Assembly (NCBI RefSeq): GCF_913773735.1
Contig: NZ_CAJYEB010000034.1
Span: 159,587 to 223,586 of the forward strand
Reading direction: 5' to 3'
Length of the DNA stretch: 64,000 nt
DNA from: an uncultured Massilia sp.
GTDB lineage: Bacteria; Pseudomonadota; Gammaproteobacteria; Burkholderiales; Burkholderiaceae_D
Under the pieces are notes generated by a model. It searched no databases. It saw only the letters and a list, made by a program, of their open reading frames with translations, and was not told the DNA's origin. The first letter of the stretch is position 1. Every line of letters starts with the position of its first letter. The translations under genes and the position numbers were made by a program. Of the stretch, positions 9,389-17,250 are shown piece by piece.

Positions 9389-9987
9389 ACCGTCTTCCAC
9401 TTTCGTTCGCGCTGGCGGCGGCGGGCGCATTGCTGGCCGCCTGCGCCAGCAATGCGCCGCCGGACCGCTTCTACACGTTGGGCGGGGGCGATGCCGCCGC
9501 GCCGGCCGCGACGACTGCCGCGCCGCTGTACATCGAAGTGCTGCCGGTGACGGTGCCGGCCCAGGTGCGGCGCAGCCAGCTGGTCGTCACGGAGGGGCCG
9601 GGCCGCGTCGACCTGCTCGAGCACCACCGCTGGGCCGGGCCGCTGCCGGACGAGATCGGCCGCGCGCTGTCGCTCGACCTGAGCGCCGCGCTGGGCGCGC
9701 TCGACGTCTATCGCACGCCGCACCCGAGCGGCAGCACGCCGTACCGGATCGGCACGACGGTGCAGCGCTTCGAGTCGGCGCCGGGCGCCTACGCATTGCT
9801 GGACGCCACCTGGAGCGTGCGCAAGGCGGGCGGCGACGCCGTGCTGGCGTGCCGCAGCGTGTTCCGGGAACCGGTGGGCGAGGGCTACGAGGCGCTGGTG
9901 GCGGGCCATCGCGCCGCGCTGGCCAAGATGGCCGCCGCGATCGGGGCGGCGGTGCGCAGGCAGGAGGCGGGGACGGGAGGCTGCTGA
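9385..9987 (+). CDS. pqiC: PqiC-type outer-membrane lipoprotein
   Basis: This 200-residue lipoprotein has the signal peptide MNRLPLSFALAAAGALLAAC with a lipobox (LLAAC, Cys at residue 20). It then shows the ABC-type transport auxiliary pattern (RFYTLGGG near the start, IEVLPVTVPAQVRRSQLV, and HRWAGPLPDEIGRAL). PqiC anchors the PqiB needle at the outer membrane. AAGGAGA precedes the start and the ATG overlaps the pqiB stop (ATGA). The next gene is convergent with a 12-base gap. Confidence 0.9.
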   Translation: MNRLPLSFALAAAGALLAACASNAPPDRFYTLGGGDAAAPAATTAAPLYIEVLPVTVPAQVRRSQLVVTEGPGRVDLLEHHRWAGPLPDEIGRALSLDLSAALGALDVYRTPHPSGSTPYRIGTTVQRFESAPGAYALLDATWSVRKAGGDAVLACRSVFREPVGEGYEALVAGHRAALAKMAAAIGAAVRRQEAGTGGC

Positions 9988-9999
9988 AGAGGGCGCGGA

Positions 10000-10659
10000 T
10001 CAACCGCGCTTGCGGCGGCGGCTGAAGGCGAGGGCGGCGGCGCCCAGGCCCAGCAGGGCGAGGCTGGCCGGTTCCGGCACGGCCGTCGTGGCGGCGGCCT
10101 TCACCGAGACGGCGTCGATGCCGCCGCCCATGGTGTCCGACTTGCCGGTCGCGGCGAACTTCAGCACGCTGCTGCTGCCCGTCGCCAGCACGTTGAAGGT
10201 GTACAGCGTCCAGTCGTTGCCGGCGCCGTCGCCCACCAGGCCGCTGGCCGTGATGTCCTGCAGCAGCGTGCCGTTCCAGTAGACGCCGATGCCGTTGCTG
10301 TCGCTGCCCACGTTCGAGCGCGGCGAGTAGGCGAAGGTCAGCGTGTACAGCGTGTCCTTCGTGGTCGCCAGGCTCTGGCTGATCCAGCTGTTGGCGCTGG
10401 TGTCCAGCTCGGCGAAATTGCTGCCCTGGTAGGCGGCCCCGACGGCGTCGTTACGGATCTCGACGCCGTTGCTGCCCAGCGTCCAGCCGCTGTAGCCGCC
10501 GCCCGCGTTGGTATAGGTAATCCAGTTGCCGCTCTTGACGGTGGTGGCCTCGAAGCCGCCGTTGCTCACCAGTTCGCCCGTGGCGGTCACGGGAGCAGCG
10601 TGGACGGCGCCGGCGGAAAGGGCGAGCGAGAGGGTAGCGAGGAGCAGGCGGGCGGACAT
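10000..10659 (-). CDS. PEP-CTERM sorted exported protein with a DUF642/carbohydrate-binding-like body
   Basis: The protein has 219 residues. A signal peptide (MSARLLLATLSLALSAGAVHA) is followed by a beta-rich body beginning GELVSNGGFE, the opening common in DUF642-like and carbohydrate-binding modules. The C terminus is a textbook PEP-CTERM signal: VPEPASLALLGLGAAALAF then RRRKRG. Such proteins are processed by exosortase, usually in exopolysaccharide-producing bacteria; exosortase itself is not in this window. It stands alone between the pqi operon and the flagellar brake gene. Its ligand cannot be told from sequence. Confidence 0.88.
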   Translation of the reverse strand: MSARLLLATLSLALSAGAVHAAPVTATGELVSNGGFEATTVKSGNWITYTNAGGGYSGWTLGSNGVEIRNDAVGAAYQGSNFAELDTSANSWISQSLATTKDTLYTLTFAYSPRSNVGSDSNGIGVYWNGTLLQDITASGLVGDGAGNDWTLYTFNVLATGSSSVLKFAATGKSDTMGGGIDAVSVKAAATTAVPEPASLALLGLGAAALAFSRRRKRG

Positions 10660-10721
10660 GGATTTCCTTTTTGGTAACGATAGTGGATTAATGGAAATTA
10701 TATCGCTACCAAAACCAATTA

Positions 10722-10759
10722 GGGGTCAGAGCCCGGTTTTTCCGTTGGGGCTCTGACCC
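10722..10759. repeat. GGGGTCAGAGCCC hairpin, copy 1
   Basis: The left arm GGGGTCAGAGCCC (from 10722) and right arm GGGCTCTGACCC are inverted copies with a T-rich loop. It lies upstream of the PEP-CTERM gene, close to copy 2, in a 191-base non-coding gap. Confidence 0.8.
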
Positions 10760-10807
10760 AGGTGTGTGCGTGGCCTGCGCAGAGATGGGAGTCGCGGACG
10801 GAACACC

Positions 10808-10846
10808 GGGGTCGGAGCCCCAAAAGAAACACCGGGCTCTGACCCC
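10808..10846. repeat. GGGGTCAGAGCCC hairpin, copy 2
   Basis: The arms are GGGGTCGGAGCCC (10808-10820) and GGGCTCTGACCCC (10834-10846). The repeat abuts the stop codon of the ycgR-like gene (10851) and could act as its transcript end, although no U-run follows. Confidence 0.8.
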
Positions 10847-10850
10847 TTCC

Positions 10851-11606
10851 TTAGAAGCCGGCCAGGCGCGCGTTGCGTTCGCGTTCCAGCTTGGTGATGT
10901 AGCGCTGCACGCCCGCCAGGTTGGCGCGCGAGATGTCGATGAACTGGCAGCCGAGGCGGCGGGTCGTCTTGTTGTTCAGCAGGGTCATGTCCAGCGAGTT
11001 GCGGATCTGCAGCGAGCAGGTCACGATGCCGACGTCGGGCAGTTCCATTTTGCAGTTGCCGAAGGTGGCGCCGATCGTCGTGCCGAGCTGGTGCTTGTTG
11101 TCGAAGATCGCGATGCCGCCGCAACTGATGTCGGCCAGCGGGAACTCGGCGCTGCCGCCGCCCAGTTCCGGCGGCAGGGGGATCGTGGCGCGCACCGGGT
11201 TGGTCAGCGGGGTCGGCATGCGGTAGTACTCGCGCCGCTGCAGGCGGATCAGGCTGGCCGGCAGGTCGGCGGCGAGCGCGGTGCCGCCTTCGAAGGCGGT
11301 CTCGCGCAGGTTCTCGAGGCCGAACAGGATGCGGATCTTGTCGAGCGAGGTCTCGCAGCGCACCTGCTTGGCGGCGACGATGCGCGCGTTCTGCTCGGCG
11401 CTGACGGAGCGGTCGAGGATGATCGTCTCGGTGTCGGGATCGACGTGCAGCAGCGACGTCACGCAGACGTCGGCCTCGCCCTTGACCAGCAGGCGGATCA
11501 GTTGGTTCTTTTCGGAGATCTGGCGCAACAGCGCGACGATTTCCCTGCGCGATTCGACTTCGTAGTCGTGCCAGTTCGCCAGTTCGGCATCAGTGATTGC
11601 TTGCAT
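10851..11606 (-). CDS. ycgR: YcgR-like flagellar brake with PilZ domain (c-di-GMP effector)
   Basis: In this 251-residue protein an N-terminal YcgR domain (to about residue 115) is followed by a PilZ domain. Both parts of the c-di-GMP-binding signature are present: RRxxxR-type arginines in LQRREYYR (residues 122-129), and the DxSxxG motif DISCGG (159-164). YcgR with bound c-di-GMP slows the motor by contacting the rotor/stator. The ATG at 11606 is chosen because the codons upstream lie in the overlapping FlhB-like gene and do not resemble the family. The two genes overlap by 17 bases. A GGDEF protein is encoded nearby at 19041-20612. Confidence 0.9.
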   Translation of the reverse strand: MQAITDAELANWHDYEVESRREIVALLRQISEKNQLIRLLVKGEADVCVTSLLHVDPDTETIILDRSVSAEQNARIVAAKQVRCETSLDKIRILFGLENLRETAFEGGTALAADLPASLIRLQRREYYRMPTPLTNPVRATIPLPPELGGGSAEFPLADISCGGIAIFDNKHQLGTTIGATFGNCKMELPDVGIVTCSLQIRNSLDMTLLNNKTTRRLGCQFIDISRANLAGVQRYITKLERERNARLAGF

Positions 11607-11961
11607 CTGTTCCAGACGGTGATTCTTCGGGTGGGGGCAGCAGCCGTGCCGTGTCCGGCGCGGGAGGCATCTCCCGCCCGGCGGCTTGTGCCGATTCAAC
11701 ATGATATAGCCATGCCAACAGTTCGGCAATAACGCGGTACAGGGCGGGCGGGATCTGGCGGTCGAGGTCGACCTGCATCAGCAGGGACACCAATTCCTTC
11801 GATTCGTGCACGAACACGCCGGCCTCGCGCGCCTTGCCGATGATCCGCTCCGCCACCAGGCCGCTGCCCTTGGCGACGACCTTGGGCGCCGGGTCGCCCG
11901 CGCCGTAGGCGAGCGCGACGGCGTTCTGGCGGCGCGTGCCGGCGTCCTCAGGCTTGCCCAT
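11590..11961 (-). CDS. FlhB C-terminal-domain-like protein (FlhX/FhlB type)
   Basis: The 123-residue protein corresponds only to the cytoplasmic C-terminal domain of FlhB, without the membrane part. RQNAVALAYGAGDPAPKVVAKG aligns with the region around the FlhB self-cleavage site, but the NPTH motif is replaced by GDPAP, so it should not autocleave. REAGVFVHESKELVSLLM matches the conserved end of the domain. Such stand-alone FlhB-like proteins are often encoded next to fliK genes and can substitute for or modulate the FlhB export switch. It overlaps the fliK-like gene by 14 bases and the ycgR-like gene by 17. The last 25 or so residues are Pro-rich and variable. Confidence 0.85.
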   Translation of the reverse strand: MGKPEDAGTRRQNAVALAYGAGDPAPKVVAKGSGLVAERIIGKAREAGVFVHESKELVSLLMQVDLDRQIPPALYRVIAELLAWLYHVESAQAAGREMPPAPDTARLLPPPEESPSGTDASNH

Positions 11962-13114
11962 CGCCGCTTTCCCTGGCGCCGGCGCCGTGGATGGCCAGCG
12001 TCGACAGCGGCACGCCGGCCGCCTCCAGCGCCTGCGCCAGGCCGGCGCGCCGGGCTTCCATCGCGCTGCCGGCGTCCTGGCTGGCGGCGTCCAGGCGGAT
12101 GTGCACCTGGTCGCCGGACAGTACGATGCGCGCCGCCACCTCGCCCAGCGCGCCGAAGCGCAGGCGCAGGCGGCTCTGCCAGGTGGACGACGTTCCTTCC
12201 TCGCCGGCGTCGCGGCCCGCCTGTTCCTTGTCGGGCGCGTCGCGTTCGGCATGGCGTTCGATCTCCCAGCGCATCTCCTGCCCCGGCCACAGCTGGCCCT
12301 GCCAGGCGACGCGGCCCTGCTCGTGGGCGTTCAGCTGCAGGTTGATGAACTGGGCGGTGGCCGGATCGGTCGGCGCGGGCATGCCGCGCGCCTGCGGCTC
12401 GGCAGCCAGCTCGCCCAGCGTGCGCGCGCCCGCCGCCCATTCGGCCACGTGCGATTCGTAGAACAGGCCGCTCTTGGCCAGGCCGTCCTGCAGGGCGGCG
12501 GCGATGCGGCCGGCGTTCGCGTCCGGCGCGCCCAGCAGGGGCGTGCGGCCGAGCGCCGCGGTGGCGGGCGCGTCGGCCTTCTGGGCGGCGGCGATCACGT
12601 CGCCGAGCGCCTTGCCGGCCGTGCTGATCGAGGCGTTGGCGTCGCCGGCGCTACCGTTACCCTGACCCGCCAGCCGGCCCAGGTCCTGCGCGCTGGCCAG
12701 CAGGGCGGCGCTGCGCGTCAGCGCGGCGGCTTCCTTGCCCGCGACGAAGGCCAGCGCCGCGCCGGCCGGCTGGCCGTCCTGCGGCGCCGGTGCGGCTTCG
12801 GCGAAGGCGTGCGCGCCCTGGGCGTCGCGGACCTGGAAGGTGGGGCGGGGATGGACGGCGACCAGCGTCATCGGCACCTGCGCGCCGGGTTGCGTGCCGG
12901 GCGGCAGCGGCATGCGCGCCGCCATGTCGGCCACGCGCACGACGAAATCGCCGCCGGGGAGCTTGGCCAGCACCTCGGCCTGCATCGACTGGCCGAGCAG
13001 GTTGGCGACGGCGCGCTGGAAGGCCTGCTGGCGCGGGTCGACGGACGACAGCGCCGGCACCACCGGCGCGGTGCGCGCGACCTGGGGCAGGGACAGCTGG
13101 TCGCGCGGCAGCAT
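11948..13114 (-). CDS. FliK-like flagellar hook-length control family protein
   Basis: The 388-residue protein has an Ala/Gln-rich N-terminal two-thirds. Its C-terminal domain (about residues 255-370) contains QFINLQLNAHEQGRVAWQGQLWPG and LRLRFGALGEVAARIVLSGDQVHIRL, which resemble the FliK C-terminal export-switch domain. It is paired and overlapping with the FlhB-like protein, its expected interaction partner. It is separate from the fliK whose start lies at 1-139, so the organism encodes two FliK-family proteins in one region. Which one controls hook length cannot be read from sequence. Confidence 0.78.
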   Translation of the reverse strand: MLPRDQLSLPQVARTAPVVPALSSVDPRQQAFQRAVANLLGQSMQAEVLAKLPGGDFVVRVADMAARMPLPPGTQPGAQVPMTLVAVHPRPTFQVRDAQGAHAFAEAAPAPQDGQPAGAALAFVAGKEAAALTRSAALLASAQDLGRLAGQGNGSAGDANASISTAGKALGDVIAAAQKADAPATAALGRTPLLGAPDANAGRIAAALQDGLAKSGLFYESHVAEWAAGARTLGELAAEPQARGMPAPTDPATAQFINLQLNAHEQGRVAWQGQLWPGQEMRWEIERHAERDAPDKEQAGRDAGEEGTSSTWQSRLRLRFGALGEVAARIVLSGDQVHIRLDAASQDAGSAMEARRAGLAQALEAAGVPLSTLAIHGAGARESGDGQA

Positions 13115-13155
13115 GGGGGAATGGTTCGCGGAACGCGGACAGCGTTACCGCAACC

Positions 13156-13482
13156 TCAGACGCCGTAGGCGCGCGCGAGGCGGCGTTCGGTCTGGTTGTT
13201 GCTCATCATGGCGGTCAGCCTGGCCATCCAGGGTTGCGTGAGGTCGCGGATCTTGCGGTCCGAGGCCATCATGCGGCGGATCGCGTCGACCTTGCGCACG
13301 CGTTCCTGGCCGGCCAGCGGCTGGCCGTCGCCGTTGTCCTTGAGCTGGCGCACGCAGGCGGCGCACTGGTGCTCGAGCTGGACCAGGCGGTCCCAGTCGC
13401 TGGCGCTGGCGGCGGCCAGCATCTGGTCGGTGATGCCGACCATGGCTTCATACACGGAGACGACTTCCTGTCCGGTCATCAT
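13156..13482 (-). CDS. fliT: Flagellar export chaperone FliT
   Basis: This 108-residue, mostly helical protein has the FliT pattern: YEAMVGITDQMLAAASASDW at the N terminus, a central helix, and a C-terminal segment ending MSNNQTERRLARAYGV. FliT is the export chaperone for the cap protein FliD and can also bind the flagellar master regulator. The start is ATGATG preceded by GAGGAG. It follows fliS by 13 bases in the order fliD-fliS-fliT, which supports the call despite weak family conservation. Confidence 0.87.
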   Translation of the reverse strand: MMTGQEVVSVYEAMVGITDQMLAAASASDWDRLVQLEHQCAACVRQLKDNGDGQPLAGQERVRKVDAIRRMMASDRKIRDLTQPWMARLTAMMSNNQTERRLARAYGV

Positions 13483-13495
13483 GTGCTGTCTCTCC

Positions 13496-13966
13496 TCAGG
13501 CGCTGACCAGGGTGGCTGCCTTCGGCATCGGCGAGGCGGCGACGGCGGCGGGCACCGGGGCGGCCGGCTGGCCGACCTTGTCGCCGATGGCGACCCAGGC
13601 TTCGCGCAGGTCCGACAGCAGGCGGTGCACTTCGTCGAGGATGGCGACGTCGTTCTTCAGGTTGGCGTGCAGCAGGCGGCGGCTCATGTAGTCGTACAGG
13701 GCGTCCAGGTTGGCCGCGATCTCGCCGCCGGCGCTCTTGTCGAGCGAGGCGCGCAGGCCGTTGTCGATGATCGTGATCGCCTTCGAGATGGCGGTGCCCT
13801 TGGCGGCGATATTGTTGGCGGCGATATTCGCCTTGGCGTTCAACAGGGCGACCAGGGCGCCGTCGTACAGCATGACGATCAGCTTGTGCGGCGACGCGGA
13901 GGCGACGCCCGTTTCGAGGCCGACGTGGGCATAGGCGTTGACGCCGCGTTTCATGGTTCCGAACAT
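13496..13966 (-). CDS. fliS: Flagellin export chaperone FliS
   Basis: In this 156-residue protein YAHVGLETGVASASPHKLIVMLYDGAL is the FliS signature, followed by the four-helix bundle and YDYMSRRLLHANLKND. FliS binds the disordered C terminus of flagellin and keeps it unassembled until export. The last 25 or so residues are a Pro/Ala tail longer than in enteric FliS (about 135 residues). GGAG precedes the start. The gene is immediately downstream of fliD and upstream of fliT. Confidence 0.94.
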   Translation of the reverse strand: MFGTMKRGVNAYAHVGLETGVASASPHKLIVMLYDGALVALLNAKANIAANNIAAKGTAISKAITIIDNGLRASLDKSAGGEIAANLDALYDYMSRRLLHANLKNDVAILDEVHRLLSDLREAWVAIGDKVGQPAAPVPAAVAASPMPKAATLVSA

Positions 13967-13996
13967 CTTTGGTTCTCCAATGGTCCAGGTGTGGGA

Positions 13997-16639
13997 TTAA
14001 CTGTTCGCGGCAATCGACGCGAGTTGTTGTGTCAGGTAACTCTGGGTGCTCTGCATCGACGCCAGCATGGTGTCGAGCGCGGTGAACTGGGCGCGGTAGC
14101 GCGCCTCGATCGCCGTCAGGCGGTCGCTGAACTTGTCGCGCTGGCTGGCGACCTGCTTGATGCTGCTGTTCAGGCCGTCGGTCTTGCCCTGCAGGATGCT
14201 GTCCTTGCCGGTGAAGGTGGCGGCCAGGTTGGTCAACTGGTAGGCGTAGCCCTGCGAGAAGGTGACGCTGCCGCGGTCGCCGACGTCGCCGGTCTTGACC
14301 GTGATCTGGATGCCGACCGCGTCCGAGCCGGCCGCCGCCGTCAGCGTCTGGCCGTTGCCGGTGGCGGCCACGCCGCCGATGGTGCCTTCGACGTTGCTGC
14401 CCTTGACCGGGCTGGCGCCGCCGAAGATCGCATCGACCGCGGTGCCGGTGACGCCGGCGATCGCGATGTTCGACTTCTCGCCGAAGATGCTCGACGAGAT
14501 CGTCAGCTTGCCGTCCTTGTCGACCGAGGTCTCGACCGCGTCGCCCGCGCCGGAAAAGGTGCTGTTGCCGTTGATCGCGGCGCGCAGCACGGCGGCCAGC
14601 TGGGTGTTGTCGTAGGTGCCGGCCGGGATCTGGATGTTCTGCACCTTGCTGCTGGTGACCGGGTCGGTCTGGTTCAGCGTCACGGTCCAGGTGGTGTTCG
14701 GATCGATCTTCGTCGCGCCGCTCAGCGCCGCGGTCGAGGTCAGCGCGCCCTTGGTCGCCATGTGGGTGACGTTGACGGCGTACTCGCCGGCCTTGGTCGA
14801 CGGCGTCGACTTGTCGAAGCTGATGCCGCTGTCGCTGGCCGACCCCATCGCGGCGAACAAGCCGCCGATGTCGCTGAAGTTGTTGGCGATCGCCGTGTTC
14901 AGCTTGGTCGAATCGATCGCCAGGCTGCCGTCCTTCTGGAACGAGATGCCGACCTGGCCCAGGTTGGTCAGCTTGCCGCCCAGGCCTTCGACGCTCGTGC
15001 TCAGCTGGCGCCGCAGCTGCGACTGGATCGAGCGCACCGAGGCGTCGCCCTGCAGCGCGCCGCCGGTCTTGGTCTCGGCGTTGTAGCCGGTCAGGCCCGC
15101 GATGGTCGTGTTCAGGTCGTTGTAGGCCTTGACGAAGGCCTTGATCGAGTCCGACACGGTGCTGGTGTCCTTCGACACGGTCAGCGTGCTGTTGCCCAGG
15201 CCCGTGACGCTCAGGTTCACGCCCTGGATCGCATCGTTCACGGAGGTGCTCTTGCTGGTGACGGCGATGCCGTTCACGGTCAGCTTGGTGTCCTGGGCGC
15301 CGCTGGTCTGGGTCAGGCCCTGGGTACCGCCCGGATCGTAGCCCATCAGGGCGGCGATGGCCGGGTCGCCGTCCTGGCCGTCGACGCCGGCCACGCTGAT
15401 CTTCATGGTCGTGTTGGAACCGGTGGCGTTGTTGGTGACCACCAGGTGGTAGGGATTGTCGCCGCCGTCCGAGACGATGGTCGCGGTCACGCCGATGTTG
15501 GCTTTGTTGATGGCGTCGCGGATGCCCTGCAGCGACTGGTCCTTGGCGTCCAGCGTGACGATGCCCATGTTCTGCGAGCCGTCCTGCGAAAAACCGGCGC
15601 CGAGGTAGCTGCCGACGCTGCCCGCGGCGAAGCCGGCGGCGGACGGGTTGTTGCCGCCGACCAGGATCTGGCTGCCGTCGGCCGAGCTCAGCGTGATGCC
15701 GGCCGTGGCCATCACGCTGGAACCCTTGTTCTCGCCGCCTGCGGCCACCTTGATGCCGCCGGTGGCGCCGCCGGTCACGTCCTCGTCCACGCTGATGTTC
15801 GAGCCGTCCGCGGCCAGGAATTGCAGCGTGCCGTCGATGGCCGAACCGGTCACGGTGATGTTGGCGGCGGCCAGGGCGTTCCTGGTGGCGGCGCTGGCCA
15901 GCGAGGTGTCGATCGAGGCCGCGGTCACGGTCTCGCCGCTGTCCGCCGAGGCCAGCGCGACGCCGCCGACCGACAGCGTGTAGTTGCCGCTGGTGACGGC
16001 GACGTCGCCGAAATCCTTGAACAGGTCGGCCGCGGTGGTCGTGGTGCCGGTCTTGGCGGTGACGCCGGTATCCGCGCTCTTGTCGTTGATGGCGGCGGCC
16101 AGGTCGCGCGCGCTGCGCGTGGTGCCGTTGGTGACGATCGTGGTGCCGTTCAGGGTCAGCGAACCGCTGGCGATGCCCGAGGCGGCGGTGGCCAGGCTCA
16201 GCGCCGTGCCGGCCGCGCCGAAGGTGCCGCCGCTCACGCTGCCGAACTGGAACGTCAGCGTGGTCTTGGCGCCGGCGCCGATCAGCGCGCTGGTACTGGC
16301 CTTGCCGCCGCTGACCAGGCTCTGCGACTGGGCCATCTGGGTGACGTTGACTTTATAGTTGCCGGCCACCGCGCCGCTGCTGGCGGTGGCGCCGAGGATG
16401 TCCTTGTTGCTGGAGGAAGTGGACAGGGCCGCGAACGTCGACTGCGAATTCAGCGAGGTGAGCGCGGCCTGGAAACTGCCCACGGCGGCGCCGACCTTGC
16501 CATAGGCCTGCAGCTGGTTCTGGTAGGCGGCGGTTTTCTTGTCATAGTTGCTCAGCGGCGCCGACTCGGCAGCCATCAGCTTGGCGACGAGGTCGTCGAC
16601 AGGCAGCCCTGAACCGATCCCTGATGAACTGAGTCCCAC
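13997..16639 (-). CDS. fliD: Flagellar filament cap protein FliD, unusually long
   Basis: The N-terminal segment (SSGIGSGLPVDDLVAKLM) and C-terminal coiled segment (ending in TQQLASIAAN) are the conserved FliD D0/D1 ends, which pack in the cap pentamer at the filament tip. FliD is commonly about 450-500 residues, whereas this one has 880. The extra length is a Ser/Thr/Ala/Gly-rich surface region holding flagellin-IN-like modules, for example AINDKSADTGVTA, closely resembling [13 protein letters not shown] in FliC. Translation starts at GTG (16637-16639) with GGGAG six bases upstream. fliS and fliT, chaperones for FliC and FliD, follow. Confidence 0.94.
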   Translation of the reverse strand: MGLSSSGIGSGLPVDDLVAKLMAAESAPLSNYDKKTAAYQNQLQAYGKVGAAVGSFQAALTSLNSQSTFAALSTSSSNKDILGATASSGAVAGNYKVNVTQMAQSQSLVSGGKASTSALIGAGAKTTLTFQFGSVSGGTFGAAGTALSLATAASGIASGSLTLNGTTIVTNGTTRSARDLAAAINDKSADTGVTAKTGTTTTAADLFKDFGDVAVTSGNYTLSVGGVALASADSGETVTAASIDTSLASAATRNALAAANITVTGSAIDGTLQFLAADGSNISVDEDVTGGATGGIKVAAGGENKGSSVMATAGITLSSADGSQILVGGNNPSAAGFAAGSVGSYLGAGFSQDGSQNMGIVTLDAKDQSLQGIRDAINKANIGVTATIVSDGGDNPYHLVVTNNATGSNTTMKISVAGVDGQDGDPAIAALMGYDPGGTQGLTQTSGAQDTKLTVNGIAVTSKSTSVNDAIQGVNLSVTGLGNSTLTVSKDTSTVSDSIKAFVKAYNDLNTTIAGLTGYNAETKTGGALQGDASVRSIQSQLRRQLSTSVEGLGGKLTNLGQVGISFQKDGSLAIDSTKLNTAIANNFSDIGGLFAAMGSASDSGISFDKSTPSTKAGEYAVNVTHMATKGALTSTAALSGATKIDPNTTWTVTLNQTDPVTSSKVQNIQIPAGTYDNTQLAAVLRAAINGNSTFSGAGDAVETSVDKDGKLTISSSIFGEKSNIAIAGVTGTAVDAIFGGASPVKGSNVEGTIGGVAATGNGQTLTAAAGSDAVGIQITVKTGDVGDRGSVTFSQGYAYQLTNLAATFTGKDSILQGKTDGLNSSIKQVASQRDKFSDRLTAIEARYRAQFTALDTMLASMQSTQSYLTQQLASIAANS

Positions 16640-16672
16640 TTCTTTCTCCCGTGAAAGTCACACTGTAAGTCA

Positions 16673-16699
16673 TTAACGACAGAAGCAATTCGTACTTGA
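16673..16699 (-). promoter_or_regulatory. Candidate sigma-28 (FliA) promoter of fliD
   Basis: On the minus strand TCAAGTAC (-35; 16692-16699) is followed after exactly 11 bases by GTCGTTAA (-10; 16673-16680). Against the FliA consensus TAAAGTTT-N11-GCCGATAA this matches 5/8 and 6/8. It lies 34 bases upstream of the GTG start, as expected for a late flagellar gene. Confidence 0.5.
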
Positions 16700-16745
16700 G
16701 AGCAGGAAATCCCGTTCAATTCGTGGAACGGTTGAGCTGGATATG

Positions 16746-16768
16746 AAAAAACCGCCGGCGCCCGGCGG
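16746..16768 (-). terminator. Rho-independent terminator after flaG
   Basis: On the minus strand CCGCCGG, loop GCG, and CCGGCGG form a perfect 7-bp stem followed by TTTTTT. It lies 38 bases past the flaG stop and just before the candidate fliD promoter, so fliC/flaG and fliD appear to be separate transcripts. Confidence 0.85.
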
Positions 16769-16805
16769 GCGGCAGCGGTTCATGGAGGGCGGCGGATGTG
16801 CCGGC

Positions 16806-17159
16806 TCAGGCGGTTTCCCGGATCAGGAGACCACGCATCTTGTCGAGCGACTTGGCGATGTGCAGCGCCTCTTCGGAAGGCATCTGGCGCACGACTTCCT
16901 TGGTGTTCTGGTCGATCACCTTGACGACGATGTCCTTGCTGTCCTCGTCGATCGAGAATTCCAGGCTCTGGGACGATACCTGCATCGATGCGTTGATCTT
17001 CTTGACGGCGGACGATACCTCCTCGCGCGAGGCGGAAGTCGCCGTGTCGTCGGCGCTTTTGCTTGCCACGGCGGCAACGCTGCCCGCTGGCTCCACGGGC
17101 GCGGGCGCGCGCTCGTCGAGCCTGGTGGTGACGGGCGAACCAACGGGTTGGATATGCAT
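16806..17159 (-). CDS. flaG: FlaG family flagellar protein
   Basis: The 117-residue protein has a variable N-terminal half and a conserved C-terminal FlaG domain (SLEFSIDEDSKDIVVKVIDQ, then EVVRQMPSEEALHIAKSLD). FlaG influences filament length in several bacteria; its mechanism is not settled. The length matches the family. It lies 91 bases downstream of fliC with its own AAGGGA ribosome-binding site and ends at a clear terminator. Confidence 0.9.
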   Translation of the reverse strand: MHIQPVGSPVTTRLDERAPAPVEPAGSVAAVASKSADDTATSASREEVSSAVKKINASMQVSSQSLEFSIDEDSKDIVVKVIDQNTKEVVRQMPSEEALHIAKSLDKMRGLLIRETA

Positions 17160-17250
17160 GTTGAGTTCCCTTTAGCAAAAACAATTCCCCGACTGAATTT
17201 CTCCAGCCGAGGAACCGGTTACTGCGCTAGCGGTGGGCTAGGTCTTGCGA

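Noticed and set aside
13196..16612. An 1138-codon open frame on the plus strand across fliT-fliS-fliD
   Set aside because: It is antisense to well-supported flagellar genes and is His/Arg/Val-rich without any domain; long empty frames opposite real genes are expected at this GC content.
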